Source of the DNA: Paractinoplanes polyasparticus
GTDB lineage: Bacteria; Actinomycetota; Actinomycetes; Mycobacteriales; Micromonosporaceae
Reading direction: 5' to 3'
DNA: 64,000 nt
Assembly: GCF_019710575.1 (NCBI RefSeq)
Contig: NZ_JAHWFK010000040.1
Location: forward strand, 124,001-188,000
This document shows, piece by piece, positions 52,305 to 61,512 of the stretch (within the stretch, counting starts at the first letter, position 1; each line of letters begins with the position of its first letter). Both the position numbers and the translations under genes were made by a program. The notes under the pieces were generated by a model. The model was not told the origin of the DNA and made no database searches. It saw only the letters and a list, made by a program, of their open reading frames with translations.

Positions 52305-53197
52305 CGGGCGGCCTCGTATTCGACAGCGTCGTGGGTCAGGTTCATGAACGCCTCTTCCAGCGAGGTGTTCTGCGGGGTCAGTTCGAACAGCGGGATTCCC
52401 CGGGTGGCGGCGGCCAGCCCGATCTCGCGGGCGGTGATGCCGGTGACGAACAGCTCTTCGGCGCCGGTCGAGGTGACCGTGACGCCGGCGGCGGCGATCA
52501 CCGCACGCAACGCGTCGGGGGCGGCGGTGACGACCCGTACGCCCTCCGAGGTCACGAAGTCGGCCACGGACGTGTCGGCCAGCAGCTTGCCCCGGCCGAC
52601 GATGACCAGGTGGTCGGCGATGAGCGCGACCTCGGTCATCAGGTGCGACGACAGCATCACGGTGCGGCCCTCGGCGGCCAGGCCGGCCAGCAGGTTGCGG
52701 ACCCAGAGCACGCCCTCGGGGTCGAGGCCGTTGACCGGCTCGTCGAGCATCACCACGGCCGGGTCGCCGAGCAGGGCGGCGGCGATGCCGAGCCGCTGGC
52801 CCATGCCGAGGGAGAAGGCGCCGACCCGCTTGTGGGCCACGGCGGAGAGCCCGGCCAGGCCGAGGACCTCGTCGACGCGGGAGCGCGGGATGCCATGCGT
52901 ACGGGCCATGGCGAGCAGGTGGCTGACCGCGGTGCGGCCCGGGTGCACGGCCTTGGCCTCGAGCAGCACGCCGATCTCCCGCAGCGGCGCCGGCGACGAC
53001 GCGTACGGCTTCCCGTTGACCAGCACGTCGCCCGAGCTCGGCGCGTCGAGGCCGACGACCATCCGCATGGTCGTCGACTTGCCGGCGCCGTTGGGCCCCA
53101 GGAAGCCGGTGACCTGCCCGGGCTGCGCGGTGAACGACAGGTGGTCGACGACCGTCTTCGCGCCGTACCGCTTGGTTACCTCACGTACCTGAATCAT
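52301..53197 (-). CDS. ABC transporter ATP-binding protein (drug-export type)
   Basis: 298 residues. Walker A GPNGAGKST, signature SLGMGQRLGIAAAL (an LGMGQ variant usual in this subgroup), Walker B VVMLDEPVNGLD, H-loop SSHL. The C-terminal 80 residues (VRVVTAAPDALRAVIAAAGV and a final EEAFMNLT) are the accessory domain of ABC-2 drug exporters. First gene of the operon; the 80 nt up to the ThuA gene's stop hold its promoter. Confidence 0.9.
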   Translation of the reverse strand: MIQVREVTKRYGAKTVVDHLSFTAQPGQVTGFLGPNGAGKSTTMRMVVGLDAPSSGDVLVNGKPYASSPAPLREIGVLLEAKAVHPGRTAVSHLLAMARTHGIPRSRVDEVLGLAGLSAVAHKRVGAFSLGMGQRLGIAAALLGDPAVVMLDEPVNGLDPEGVLWVRNLLAGLAAEGRTVMLSSHLMTEVALIADHLVIVGRGKLLADTSVADFVTSEGVRVVTAAPDALRAVIAAAGVTVTSTGAEELFVTGITAREIGLAAATRGIPLFELTPQNTSLEEAFMNLTHDAVEYEAAR

Positions 53198-53277
53198 GGT
53201 CACAACGCTAGGTTCGCGCGGAGCCAAGATCGTGGTACCAGGGGCGGCACTTCCGGACCGCCGATGGTACCCAGGTG

Positions 53278-55005
53278 CTATGTCAGGCCCGCCGGAGCGT
53301 AGACGTTGACGTCGTAGAGGGAGTAGCCCCACTGTGTGGCGCGCTGGGTGCCCAGCACGCGGACGAAGCGGCCGGTGGCGGCCACGGGAACGTCGTCGAT
53401 GCCGCCGTTGCCGGTGGTGGTGGAGTAGACGGTGGTCCAGGTGCGGCCGGTGGGGGAGGTCTGGATCTGGTAGGCCCGGGCGTACGCGGTCTCCCAGGTC
53501 AGCTTGACCCGGTTGACGGTGCGGACCCGGCCCAGGTCGAGCCGGATCCACTGCGGGTCGCTGTGGGCGCTGCCCCAGCGGGTGCCCGCGTCGCCGTCGG
53601 TGGCGTTGGCTGCCAGGTGCAGGCTGCCGGGCTCCACACTGGACGCCACGCCGCGTACGCCGCGGGCCAGATCGACGCCCGGCGGCTGGGACGGGCCGTC
53701 GGTCTTGATGCGGATGTTGCGGTAGCTGATGTCCAGGCCGGCGCCGTCGTTCTGGACGCCGATGTAGCCGTTGGCGATGTCGCGGTTGCTCAGGTAGTCG
53801 TTGACCTTCACGCCGTTCAGCCAGATCTCGACCCGTTGGCCGTGCACCGCGATCTCGTAGGTGTTCCAGGATCCCGGCGGATTCAGTGCGGCGTCGCGCA
53901 CCGCGGGGTCGGGCGCGGCGAAGCTGTAGACGCTGCCGGTGGTGCGCGACGGGTCGCCGTCGGTGGCGTCGATCTGGATCTCGTGGCCCTGGTCGACCGG
54001 CTTCCACGGGTCGCCCTGCGGATCCGGGAAGCCGATGAAGACGCCGCCGTTGTCGTCGCCGGGCATCATCCAGTCGAGCTTCAGCGAGTAGTTCGCGAAG
54101 GTACGCACGGGATACCACAGCAGGCCCATGCCGCCCTGCGAGCTGATGGTGCCGTCGGTCAGCGTGAAGCCGCCCGGTCCGGCCTGCCGCCACTGGTCGA
54201 GGCTGGCCCGGGTGCCGTCGAACAGGGGGGTGTAGCCGCTCTCGGCCCGGCAGTCGGCCGGGCGGTGGCCCGCCGCGAGCTGGATGCCCCCGAGGATCTG
54301 GCGCAGGAAGTTCTGTTCCGCGTACGACTCGTCGGTGTGCCCGAGCCCGGTGTACCAGGCCCGGCCCGCGCCCACCGTTTTGCACCAGGTGATGGGATGG
54401 TCGGCGCCCATGTTGCCGCCGGAGTAGGAGCTCTCGTCCAGGGTCGCCAGCACCTTCGCGCCGCCGTCACGCGGGTTGGTGCGGTAGTTGTACCACTCGT
54501 CGTAGCGTGACCAGGAGTGCGGCAGATGCGCGGTGGAGGCGTTGCCGCGGTCCTCGACGCGGACGGTCGCGGTCTGGTTGGCCGGGTGCGAGTGGAAGTA
54601 CGCGCCGACCAGATTCGCGTACCAGGGCCAGTCGTACTCGGTGTCGGCCGCGGCGTGGATGCCGGCAAAACCGCCGCCGTTGTTCACGTACGCCTCGAAA
54701 GCGGTCTGCTGGGCCGGATCGAGCACGTCGCCGGTGGTGGAGAGGAAGACCACCGCCTGGTATCGGGCGAGGTTGGCCGGGGTGAACTGGGCGGCGTCCT
54801 CGGTCGCGGTGACGCTGAAGCCGTTCTGTGTGCCCAGTTGCTGGATGGCGGCGATGCCCCGGGGGATTGATCCGTGGCGGAAACCGGCGGTCTTGGAGAA
54901 CACGAGGACTTCGGTCAGCGGGCCCGCCGCGGCGGCAGGGGCGGCCGGTACGGCGAGCGTGGCGCCTGCGAGCAGAAGGGCGGCGGCGGCTCTCGACCAG
55001 TGCAT
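53278..55005 (-). CDS. Secreted ThuA / DUF1080 / discoidin protein
   Basis: 575 residues from the ATG after GGAG. Signal peptide ends near PAAAAG. ThuA domain residues 28-265 (FSKTAGFRHGSIPRGIAAIQ, HPANQTATVRVEDRGNASTA, HPITWCKTVGAGRAWYTGLGH). DUF1080/3-keto-disaccharide hydrolase domain ~285-480 (FDGTRASLDQWRQ, DWMMPGDDNGGVFIGFPDPQ). F5/8-type C (CBM32) domain ~490-575. The ThuA part is a close relative of that in the giant protein at 28582-34347. 3-keto-sugar chemistry would link this gene to the sugar dehydrogenase of that protein. Confidence 0.87.
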   Translation of the reverse strand: MHWSRAAAALLLAGATLAVPAAPAAAAGPLTEVLVFSKTAGFRHGSIPRGIAAIQQLGTQNGFSVTATEDAAQFTPANLARYQAVVFLSTTGDVLDPAQQTAFEAYVNNGGGFAGIHAAADTEYDWPWYANLVGAYFHSHPANQTATVRVEDRGNASTAHLPHSWSRYDEWYNYRTNPRDGGAKVLATLDESSYSGGNMGADHPITWCKTVGAGRAWYTGLGHTDESYAEQNFLRQILGGIQLAAGHRPADCRAESGYTPLFDGTRASLDQWRQAGPGGFTLTDGTISSQGGMGLLWYPVRTFANYSLKLDWMMPGDDNGGVFIGFPDPQGDPWKPVDQGHEIQIDATDGDPSRTTGSVYSFAAPDPAVRDAALNPPGSWNTYEIAVHGQRVEIWLNGVKVNDYLSNRDIANGYIGVQNDGAGLDISYRNIRIKTDGPSQPPGVDLARGVRGVASSVEPGSLHLAANATDGDAGTRWGSAHSDPQWIRLDLGRVRTVNRVKLTWETAYARAYQIQTSPTGRTWTTVYSTTTGNGGIDDVPVAATGRFVRVLGTQRATQWGYSLYDVNVYAPAGLT

Positions 55006-55160
55006 GGGGATGCTCCAACCAGCTGCTCGGGGAAGGCGGCGGTGACCACCAGTAAACATGGGATGACTGTTGGGGTCAATCACGTCGGTCAATGCCCGGA
55101 CGAAGGTGCGAACCGCGTGAAACGCTGGGCCACCGGGCGACATGTCGAGGTGTGACAGAG

Positions 55161-55697
55161 ATGCGAGAACGGCTGGACCGGCAACGGTACGAGGCGGTGT
55201 ACGCGCACGCCTACGCCGACCTCGTCCGGTTCGTGGTCCGGCGCGGCCACCCGGTCGAGCAGGCCGAGGACGTGGTGGCCGAGGCCTTCGTCGTGGCCTG
55301 GCAGCGCCTCCCGGACCTGCCCGGCGACCTCGGCGAGGCCCGCGCCTGGCTCTTCGGCATCACCCGGCGGCTGCTGCTGGCCAAGCATCGGGCCGACACC
55401 AGAGGACAGGCTCTGGCTGTCCGGATCGCCGGCCCGGCAACGGTGGAAGGGCACGACGACCTGGTCGCCACCTCGGTCGATCTGGCCCACGCCTGGGCCC
55501 GGCTCAGCGCGATGCACCAGGAGACGCTGAGCCTTTCGGTGTGGGAGGGGCTCTCCGCCGCTCAGGCCGCCCAGGTGCTCGGCATTTCGCCGGTGGCGTT
55601 CCGGATCCGGCTCAGCCGCGCCCGGCGCCTGCTGAAGCAGAGCCTCGGCCATGTGAACTCCCCGGTGCCCGCCGGCAGCGAAAAAGGATACGCGTGA
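55161..55697 (+). CDS. ECF-type RNA polymerase sigma factor
   Basis: 178 residues from the ATG; a GTG three codons earlier is possible. Sigma region 2 is about residues 8-80 (YEAVYAHAYADLVRFVVRRG, EQAEDVVAEAFVVAWQRLPD) and region 4 about 110-165 (LSAMHQETLSLSVWEGLSAA, LGISPVAFRIRLSRARRLL). The tail carries a short Pro/Gly end. Coupled to the membrane-protein gene that follows (shared base at 55697), the normal place of an anti-sigma factor. Confidence 0.85.
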   Translation: MRERLDRQRYEAVYAHAYADLVRFVVRRGHPVEQAEDVVAEAFVVAWQRLPDLPGDLGEARAWLFGITRRLLLAKHRADTRGQALAVRIAGPATVEGHDDLVATSVDLAHAWARLSAMHQETLSLSVWEGLSAAQAAQVLGISPVAFRIRLSRARRLLKQSLGHVNSPVPAGSEKGYA

Positions 55698-56503
55698 TGA
55701 CGATCGACGATCTGCTCCGAAGCCACGACCCGGCCCGCGACGTCCCGGACGACCTGGCCCGCTCGCGGCACGCGGCGGCCACGCTGGCCCGGGTGACGGC
55801 GACCGAACCCGGAACCGGCGCCGAGGCCCGCCCGGCCCACCGCCGCCGAGTGGCCCGGTTCGCGCTGGCCGGTGTGGTCGCGCTGGCCGGCGTCGTGGCC
55901 GCCGCGCCGATCCTGGGCACCGACCACGCGGCCGTCGCGACCTGGGACGCCAAGCCACGCCCGGCCACGGCCGCGGAGGCGGCGGAGAACGCCCGCTACT
56001 GCGCGGAACTTACCCGCATCGGCTCGGGCCGCGCCCCACACATGGTGGAGGTCCGCGGCTCTTGGGTGATGACCTACCTGACGTCGGCCGACGGCGAGTC
56101 GCAGTGCCTGCGGTCGACGGTGGCGACGGCCGTCTTTCCCGACGGTGAGGGTGAGGCGCTGTCCGGTCCGCTCCTGCCCGAGCCGGCCGCGGACGACCTG
56201 GCCACCTTCGGTGTGCACCGGACGTCCGGCGGCGTCTCCTCGGGCACGCAGTTCATGGTCGCGGGCCGGGTGGGCGCGCGGGTCAAGGGCGTCGTCTTCG
56301 AGACCCAGGACATGCGGGTGCGCGCCACGGTGCAGAACGGCCGTTTCGCGGCCTGGTGGCCCCAGCGCAAGCCGTCCAGCATCGTCGGCCGGGTGCTCGA
56401 CAACACCGGCTACAACGGCTCGCCCAACCCCGAGGTCACCATCACGCTCGACAACGGCAAGACCTTCACCACGCACATCAAGGACTACGACGTGAACAAG
56501 TGA
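55697..56503 (+). CDS. Single-pass membrane protein, possible anti-sigma factor
   Basis: 268 residues. N-terminal ~55 residues cytoplasmic (MTIDDLLRSHDPARDVPDDL), one membrane helix (VARFALAGVVALAGVVAAAPIL), then an outside domain of about 190 residues with beta-rich sequence (GSWVMTYLTSADGESQCLRS, NGKTFTTHIKDYDVNK). The layout suits an anti-sigma protein, but no zinc-binding HxxxCxxC is present. Its 3' end overlaps the convergent GNAT gene by 19 nt. Confidence 0.65.
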   Translation: MTIDDLLRSHDPARDVPDDLARSRHAAATLARVTATEPGTGAEARPAHRRRVARFALAGVVALAGVVAAAPILGTDHAAVATWDAKPRPATAAEAAENARYCAELTRIGSGRAPHMVEVRGSWVMTYLTSADGESQCLRSTVATAVFPDGEGEALSGPLLPEPAADDLATFGVHRTSGGVSSGTQFMVAGRVGARVKGVVFETQDMRVRATVQNGRFAAWWPQRKPSSIVGRVLDNTGYNGSPNPEVTITLDNGKTFTTHIKDYDVNK

Positions 56504-56913
56504 GCGTCCGGCTCCCAGAGGAGGAGCTGGCGGTGGTGGGTGAAGCCGTTGCGGACGTAGAAGTCGACGGCGCGGCGACCGGAGTGGACGGTCACGTGCT
56601 CCAGGGCTCGGGTGCGGGCCTCGGTCAGGATCGCGGCGATCAGGGCAGTGCCGATGCCCCGGTTGCGGTGGGCCTCGCGGACCATGACCGACTGGATGTC
56701 GCCGAAGTGGCGGGTCGTCGCGCCGGCGCCGGGTACGCGTTCGGCGATCAGCAGCCAGGCCGAGCCGACCACGTGGCCGTCGACCTCGGCCACGAACGGC
56801 ACGTGGGACTCGGTGTGGGTGGCCATCCAGTCGGCGAAGGGGCCGGGGTCGGTGATGTCGCGCAGTTCGGCCAGCGCGGCCACGTCGGCCGGGCCGGCCT
56901 TGCGCACGATCAC
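56485..56913 (-). CDS. GNAT family N-acetyltransferase
   Basis: 142 residues. GNAT fold with FVAEVDGHVVGSAWLLIAER, the acetyl-CoA loop VMVREAHRNRGIGTALIAAI (R-x-x-G-x-G/A) and HSGRRAVDFYVRNGFTHH. Substrate unknown. The start overlaps the GntR stop by 4 nt; it is the last gene of an MFS-GntR-GNAT operon. Confidence 0.88.
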   Translation of the reverse strand: MIVRKAGPADVAALAELRDITDPGPFADWMATHTESHVPFVAEVDGHVVGSAWLLIAERVPGAGATTRHFGDIQSVMVREAHRNRGIGTALIAAILTEARTRALEHVTVHSGRRAVDFYVRNGFTHHRQLLLWEPDAHLFTS

Positions 56914-57575
56914 GGGGCGGCCTGGTTGATCAGAGGTTGGAGCAGGGTGGACATGGTGGCCGCGGCCCGGTCGGGGTCGCGGTCGACGATGGCCGTCACC
57001 AGGTCGGTGTGCAGTTGCGCCAGGTCGTCGGTCTCGCCGGCCACGTCGTGCAGCTGGACCTCTTCGAAGACGCCCAGCAAACCCTCGTAGACGTCCTCCA
57101 GCAACGGGTTGTGGGTGGCGGACACCACCGCGCGGTGCAGGGCGGAGTCGGCTCGTACCCGCTCGTGCAGGTCGTTGGTGGTCCAGGCGGCTTCCCGTTC
57201 GGCCAGCAGGGATCGGAGGCGCTCGGCGTCGGCGGCGGTGCGGCGCTGGGCAGCTATGCGGGCTGAGGCGGCGTCGAGGGCCAGGCGCAGCTCGAGGCTG
57301 TCGCGGCGCGAGGTGGCCGCCACCCGGCGCGAGACCGACGAGCGCAGGTCGGACGCCGAGACCACGAACGTGCCGCGGCCCTGCTCGCGGCGCAGGATGC
57401 CCGCGGTGACCAGGGCGCCGATCGCCTCACGGACCGTGTTGCGGCCGGCGCCGCTCCACTCGACCAGCTCGGGCTCGGTCGGGATCTTGCTGCCCACCGG
57501 CCAGCGGCCGTCGGTGACCTGGGAGCGGAAGAGTTCGGTCACGCGGGTGCCGAGTCCGGCGCGGTCAAGGGGCAC
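56910..57575 (-). CDS. FadR-subfamily GntR transcriptional regulator
   Basis: 221 residues. Winged HTH at residues 8-75 (DGRWPVGSKIPTEPELVEWS, GRNTVREAIGALVTAGILRR, GRGTFV) and an all-helical FCD ligand domain (SLELRLALDAASARIAA, DSALHRAVVSATHNPLLEDV). The D and H residues for metal and carboxylate ligand are present in the second half. It lies 10 nt downstream of the MFS gene and probably represses its own operon. Confidence 0.88.
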   Translation of the reverse strand: MPLDRAGLGTRVTELFRSQVTDGRWPVGSKIPTEPELVEWSGAGRNTVREAIGALVTAGILRREQGRGTFVVSASDLRSSVSRRVAATSRRDSLELRLALDAASARIAAQRRTAADAERLRSLLAEREAAWTTNDLHERVRADSALHRAVVSATHNPLLEDVYEGLLGVFEEVQLHDVAGETDDLAQLHTDLVTAIVDRDPDRAAATMSTLLQPLINQAAP

Positions 57576-57585
57576 GGGGTGCAGC

Positions 57586-58788
57586 CTAACCGGCGGCCGG
57601 CGCGACCGGGCGGCACGCGGCCCGGCCGGCGACCAGGGTGACCAGCAGGGTGGCCGCGAGCAGCGCGTACGTCAGGTTCCAGCCGCCGGTGGCCTGGTGG
57701 ATCGCGCCCAGCGCCAGCGGCCCGGCGCAGCCGATGCCGTAGCCGACGCCCTGGACCAGACCGGACAGCCGGGACGCGCTCTGCGAGTTCGCCGCGCGGG
57801 CGCCGATCAGGGTCAGGCACAGCGGGAAGGTGCTCACCCCCAGCCCGAAGGCAGTCGCCCAGACGAAGGCGCCGGCCGCCGGTGCGGCGAGCATGCCGGC
57901 GTAGCCGACGCCCATCAGCGCCACACACACCACGACGATCGGGAACGGGTTGGCCAGGCGGGTGGTCAGCGGGGGCACGACGAACGCCGCGATCAGCCCG
58001 AGGCCGGCGAACCAGGACAGCAGCAGCGCGCTCGCGGTCGGGCTCAGCCCGGCGTCGGCGAGCATGGCCGGGAACCACGTCACCAGCGTGTAGACGTGCA
58101 GTGTGGTCATGGCCATCAGGCCGATCAGGCCCAGAACCAACGGCGTACGCCAGGAGACGCTCACCGGCGCCGGCGGGGCCGCCTCGGCCCGGGCGCCCGG
58201 CCGCGGCATCGTGACGAACCACAGCACCGCTGCCGCCGCGGTCACCACGGCCCAGCCGCCGGCGGCCGTGCGCCAGCCGTACGCGCTGGCCAGCGGCAAC
58301 GCGAGCAGCGGGGCCGCCAGCTGGCCGACCTGCAGCAACACCATGTACATCGTGCTGACCGCGTGCAGCCGCTGCGGGAAGTGCTGCTTGACGATCGGGA
58401 TCAGGATGACGTTGCACGCGCCGACCCCGGCGAACGCGATGACCGTCGCGACGATCATGACGGTGGGCGACCACGCGGCGGCCCGCAGCAGGATGCCGGC
58501 GGTCGTGGCGGTCACCGCGAGCGCGGCGGTGCGCTCCAGGCCCAAGCGGCGGGCCAGCGGGGGAGCGGCGAACGCGGCCACCGCGAAGCAGGCCGTCACG
58601 ATCGTGCCGATGGCGCCCGCGACCACCGGGCCGAAGTGCAGGGCGTCGCCGGCTTCGCCGGTCAGCACGCTGAATCCGGTCACCGCGGTGCGCAGGTTGA
58701 GGGCGGTCAGCGCGACGGCGAGCAGGATGCCGCGGTGCAACCGGGCCGGGGCGGGGGCGAGGACAGTCGTGGACACCGCGACAGTCAA
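57586..58788 (-). CDS. MFS transporter, CynX/NimT type
   Basis: 400 residues, 12 membrane helices. LLAVALTALNLRTAVTGFSVLTGE is the start of the CynX/NimT-like subfamily, with GVGACNVILIPIVKQHFPQR, MTTLHVYTLVTWFPAMLADAG and SRLSGLVQGVGYGIGCAGPL. Substrates are anions or small aromatic compounds. First gene of the operon with the GntR regulator. Confidence 0.85.
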   Translation of the reverse strand: MTVAVSTTVLAPAPARLHRGILLAVALTALNLRTAVTGFSVLTGEAGDALHFGPVVAGAIGTIVTACFAVAAFAAPPLARRLGLERTAALAVTATTAGILLRAAAWSPTVMIVATVIAFAGVGACNVILIPIVKQHFPQRLHAVSTMYMVLLQVGQLAAPLLALPLASAYGWRTAAGGWAVVTAAAAVLWFVTMPRPGARAEAAPPAPVSVSWRTPLVLGLIGLMAMTTLHVYTLVTWFPAMLADAGLSPTASALLLSWFAGLGLIAAFVVPPLTTRLANPFPIVVVCVALMGVGYAGMLAAPAAGAFVWATAFGLGVSTFPLCLTLIGARAANSQSASRLSGLVQGVGYGIGCAGPLALGAIHQATGGWNLTYALLAATLLVTLVAGRAACRPVAPAAG

Positions 58789-58820
58789 TCATGGGATGAT
58801 GGGATGAATCTAGGATGAGT
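58789..58820 (-). promoter_or_regulatory. Repeated GGATGA motifs upstream of MFS-GntR operon
   Basis: On the plus strand ATGGGATGATGGGATGAATC and a following AGGATGAG give three copies of GGATGA at 8 and 12 nt steps, just ahead of the MFS start. These may be operator half-sites or part of the promoter. A single similar CATGGGATGA stands upstream of the ThuA gene at 55054. Confidence 0.3.
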
Positions 58821-58858
58821 ATCACGACTCACGCGGTCCCGGGCGGGGTCGTCGCAGG

Positions 58859-59161
58859 ATGAGCGCCATGGACATCGAAGCCCCGCCCAAGGTCACCTCC
58901 GCCTATTACGTCCAGGCCGCCGCTTCGTTCGGCATCGCCCTGCTCGGCCTGGCCGCCGGGATCTTCTACCTTCCGGTCGGCGGGTGGATGCGGGCTTTTC
59001 TCGGGCTGGGACTGGCGTACGTGGTGACATCCGCGTTCACGCTGGCCAAGACCATCCGCGACGCGCAGGAGGTCGGCACTGTCGTCCGGCGGGTCGACCA
59101 GGCCCGGCTCGACAAGTTCCTCAGCGAGCACGACCCGTTCAGGACAACGTCCCCGAGCTGA
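58859..59161 (+). CDS. YiaA/YiaB-family inner membrane protein
   Basis: 100 residues (97 if it starts at 58868). Two membrane helices (FGIALLGLAAGIFYLPVGG and AFLGLGLAYVVTSAFTLAKT) joined by a short turn, with KTIRDAQE right after, matching the YiaA/YiaB domain. The C-terminal 25 residues are charged. Unknown function. Divergent from the MFS gene. Confidence 0.75.
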   Translation: MSAMDIEAPPKVTSAYYVQAAASFGIALLGLAAGIFYLPVGGWMRAFLGLGLAYVVTSAFTLAKTIRDAQEVGTVVRRVDQARLDKFLSEHDPFRTTSPS

Positions 59162-59252
59162 CGCCGACCGGACCCGCATATCGACTGTCGCCCATGTAAG
59201 GTCGCCTCCGGCGAGCCACCGGCCGCCGTCGTACGACAACAACGGGGACAAG

Positions 59253-61439
59253 TTGACTCACCTTCGGGGCCTGCGGCCCAAACCCATGCTTCTCATCGGC
59301 CTGACGGGGGCTGTGCTGGCCGGACTCGCGTCCGCGACGCCGGCCGTCGCTGTCGGCGGCGAACCCGTCACGGACGCCGCCTACAACTTCGTCGCCAGTG
59401 TGCACACCGGCACGGGCGAGAACGACCTCGGCTGCACCGGCGCTCTGGTGGCGCCGCAGTGGATCGCCACCGCCAAGGAGTGCTTCGGCCAGGTGGCTCT
59501 GGGCGCTCCCGCCCGGCCCGCCACCGTCACCGTCGGCCGCACGGACCTGACAGCGGCCGGCGGCCACACCGCCCCGGTCGTCCTGCTCGTGCCCCACCCC
59601 GACCGCAACCTCGTCCTGGCCAAGCTGGCCACCCCGGCCGCCGGCGTCACGCCGGTGCCGGTCTCCTCGGTCGCCCCGGTGGCCGGCGAGCGCCTGACCG
59701 CGGCCGGCTTCGGCCGCACCCGCACACAGTGGGTGCCCGACCGCCTGCACGGCGGCGCCTTCGACGTGACCGAGGTCGGCGCGTCGAGCCTGACCCTCAC
59801 CGGCACCGCGGCCGACTCCGTGATCTGCAAAGGCGACGCGGGCGGCCCGGCCGTGCGGACCACCGGCTCCGGCCCGGAACTGGTCGCGCTGCACGACCGT
59901 TCGTGGCAGGGCGGCTGCCTGGGCGAGACCGAGACCCGGCGCGGGGCCGTCGAGACCCGGCTGGACGACCTGGGCGGCTGGATCCGGCAGAGCGTGGCCG
60001 ACGTCAACATCTTCGGCGCCACGGCCGACGGCAAGCTCACCTGGACGGCCATCGCCTCGGCGAGCGGCGACCGGATCGGGGCCACGGTCACCTCGACCCA
60101 GTCGCTGGGCTTCACGCCCAAGGCAATGGCCACCCTCAACGTCAACACCGTGCTGGTCACCAACGGCTCCGGCGTGCTCTACCGTGTCGACGTCACGGGC
60201 ACCACCCCGGCGCTCACCTTCGGTGCGCCCGTCGAGGTGGCCCGGGGCTACACGCACGACCGGCTCACCTTCGACGGTGACGGCTCGCTGTACGGCATCG
60301 CGGGCGACACTCTGCGCCGCTACACCGTCACCACGGCAAAGCCGGGTCCGGGGAACATCATCAACAACACGCTGGTCGGCTCGGGCTTCTCGCTGCAGTC
60401 GCTGACCGCGACCGGTCCCGACTGGATCCTCGGCGCTACCAGTGCCGGCGTCCTCCGGTCGTACCAGATCGATGCCTTCGGCAAGTGGACCGGCGCCTCC
60501 CTGGCCACCAGCGGCTGGGGCGGCTACACCCACCTGGTGTCGCCCGGCAACGGCATCTACTACGGGCGCACATCGGCCGGCCGCCTGGCCCGCTTCGTCG
60601 ACGCGGCGCCGTTCGACGGCAAGGGCACCGACATCGCGACGTTCCCCAACGACCCGGTCGACGCCAGTGGGTGGGATCAGGCGCTGCTGTCGGCTCTGCC
60701 GTTCCGCGCCTTCCCGCAGAGCCCGGCCGACGTGTCGGTCTTCGGCGCCGACGCCGCGGGTCACCTGACCTACACCGCGATCGACTCGGCGACCGGCGAC
60801 CGGGTGCCCGCCGTGACCTCGGCCGCCACCCTGGGCTTCGAGACCAAGGCGATGGCCACGCTGGACCACGACACGGTGCTGGTCACCTCGACCGCCGGCC
60901 GGCTCTACCGCGTCGACGTGCAGACCACGCTGCCGGCCCTGACGTTTGCGGCGCCGGTGAACCTGGCCGGTGGCTGGACCCACGACCGGCTCTCCTACGA
61001 CGGGTACGGGTCGCTCTACGGCATCGCCGCGGGCGTACTGCACCGGTACGAGATCGGGGCGGCCAAGCCGGTCGCAGCCGACATCACCGGCCACGTCACC
61101 GTCGGCACGGGCTTCGGCCTGACCACGCTGACCGCCACCGGCCCGGACTGGATCCTCGGCACCACCAGCGCCGGCGTCCTGATCTCGTACAACGTCGACG
61201 AGACGGGCAAGTGGACCCGGTACGAACTGGCCGCGAGCGGCTGGACCGGGCTCACCCACCTCGTCTCGCCGGGTAACGGCTTCTACTACGCCCGCACCAC
61301 CGCCGGCGGCCTGAACCGCTACAAGGACGCCCTGCCGTTCGACGGCAAGGGCACCGACATCCAGCGGTTCGACAACGACCCGGTCGACACGGCCGGCTGG
61401 ACTCAGAGGCTGCTCTCCGCGCAGCCCTTCACCGCCTAG
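59253..61439 (+). CDS. Secreted trypsin-like pseudoprotease fused to two tachylectin-like domains
   Basis: 728 residues from a TTG after GGGGACA. Signal peptide ends near ATPAVA. Trypsin fold about residues 35-245, but the catalytic triad is replaced: TAKECF where TAAHC-F is expected (His to Glu), PDRNLVLAKL where D-x-AL is expected (Asp to Asn), and CKGDAGGP for C-x-GDSGGP (Ser to Ala). Two homologous ~238-residue tachylectin-2-like propeller repeats follow (~247-487 and ~488-728); both have GDGSLYGIA / GYGSLYGIA, ATGPDWILG and HLVSPGNG. It is probably a carbohydrate-binding protein without protease activity. Confidence 0.85.
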   Translation: MTHLRGLRPKPMLLIGLTGAVLAGLASATPAVAVGGEPVTDAAYNFVASVHTGTGENDLGCTGALVAPQWIATAKECFGQVALGAPARPATVTVGRTDLTAAGGHTAPVVLLVPHPDRNLVLAKLATPAAGVTPVPVSSVAPVAGERLTAAGFGRTRTQWVPDRLHGGAFDVTEVGASSLTLTGTAADSVICKGDAGGPAVRTTGSGPELVALHDRSWQGGCLGETETRRGAVETRLDDLGGWIRQSVADVNIFGATADGKLTWTAIASASGDRIGATVTSTQSLGFTPKAMATLNVNTVLVTNGSGVLYRVDVTGTTPALTFGAPVEVARGYTHDRLTFDGDGSLYGIAGDTLRRYTVTTAKPGPGNIINNTLVGSGFSLQSLTATGPDWILGATSAGVLRSYQIDAFGKWTGASLATSGWGGYTHLVSPGNGIYYGRTSAGRLARFVDAAPFDGKGTDIATFPNDPVDASGWDQALLSALPFRAFPQSPADVSVFGADAAGHLTYTAIDSATGDRVPAVTSAATLGFETKAMATLDHDTVLVTSTAGRLYRVDVQTTLPALTFAAPVNLAGGWTHDRLSYDGYGSLYGIAAGVLHRYEIGAAKPVAADITGHVTVGTGFGLTTLTATGPDWILGTTSAGVLISYNVDETGKWTRYELAASGWTGLTHLVSPGNGFYYARTTAGGLNRYKDALPFDGKGTDIQRFDNDPVDTAGWTQRLLSAQPFTA

Positions 61440-61453
61440 GTCCGGAACGACCG

Positions 61454-61485
61454 GAGCCGCACACCCCGAACGGGGTGTGCGGCTC
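61454..61485 (+). terminator. Strong intrinsic terminator
   Basis: GAGCCGCACACCCC-gaac-GGGGTGTGCGGCTC, 14-bp perfect stem, then TTGTCTTTCT. It lies 14 nt after the pseudoprotease stop and between convergent genes. Confidence 0.9.
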
Positions 61486-61512
61486 TTGTCTTTCTCGCCG
61501 GCTGCGAGCGGG

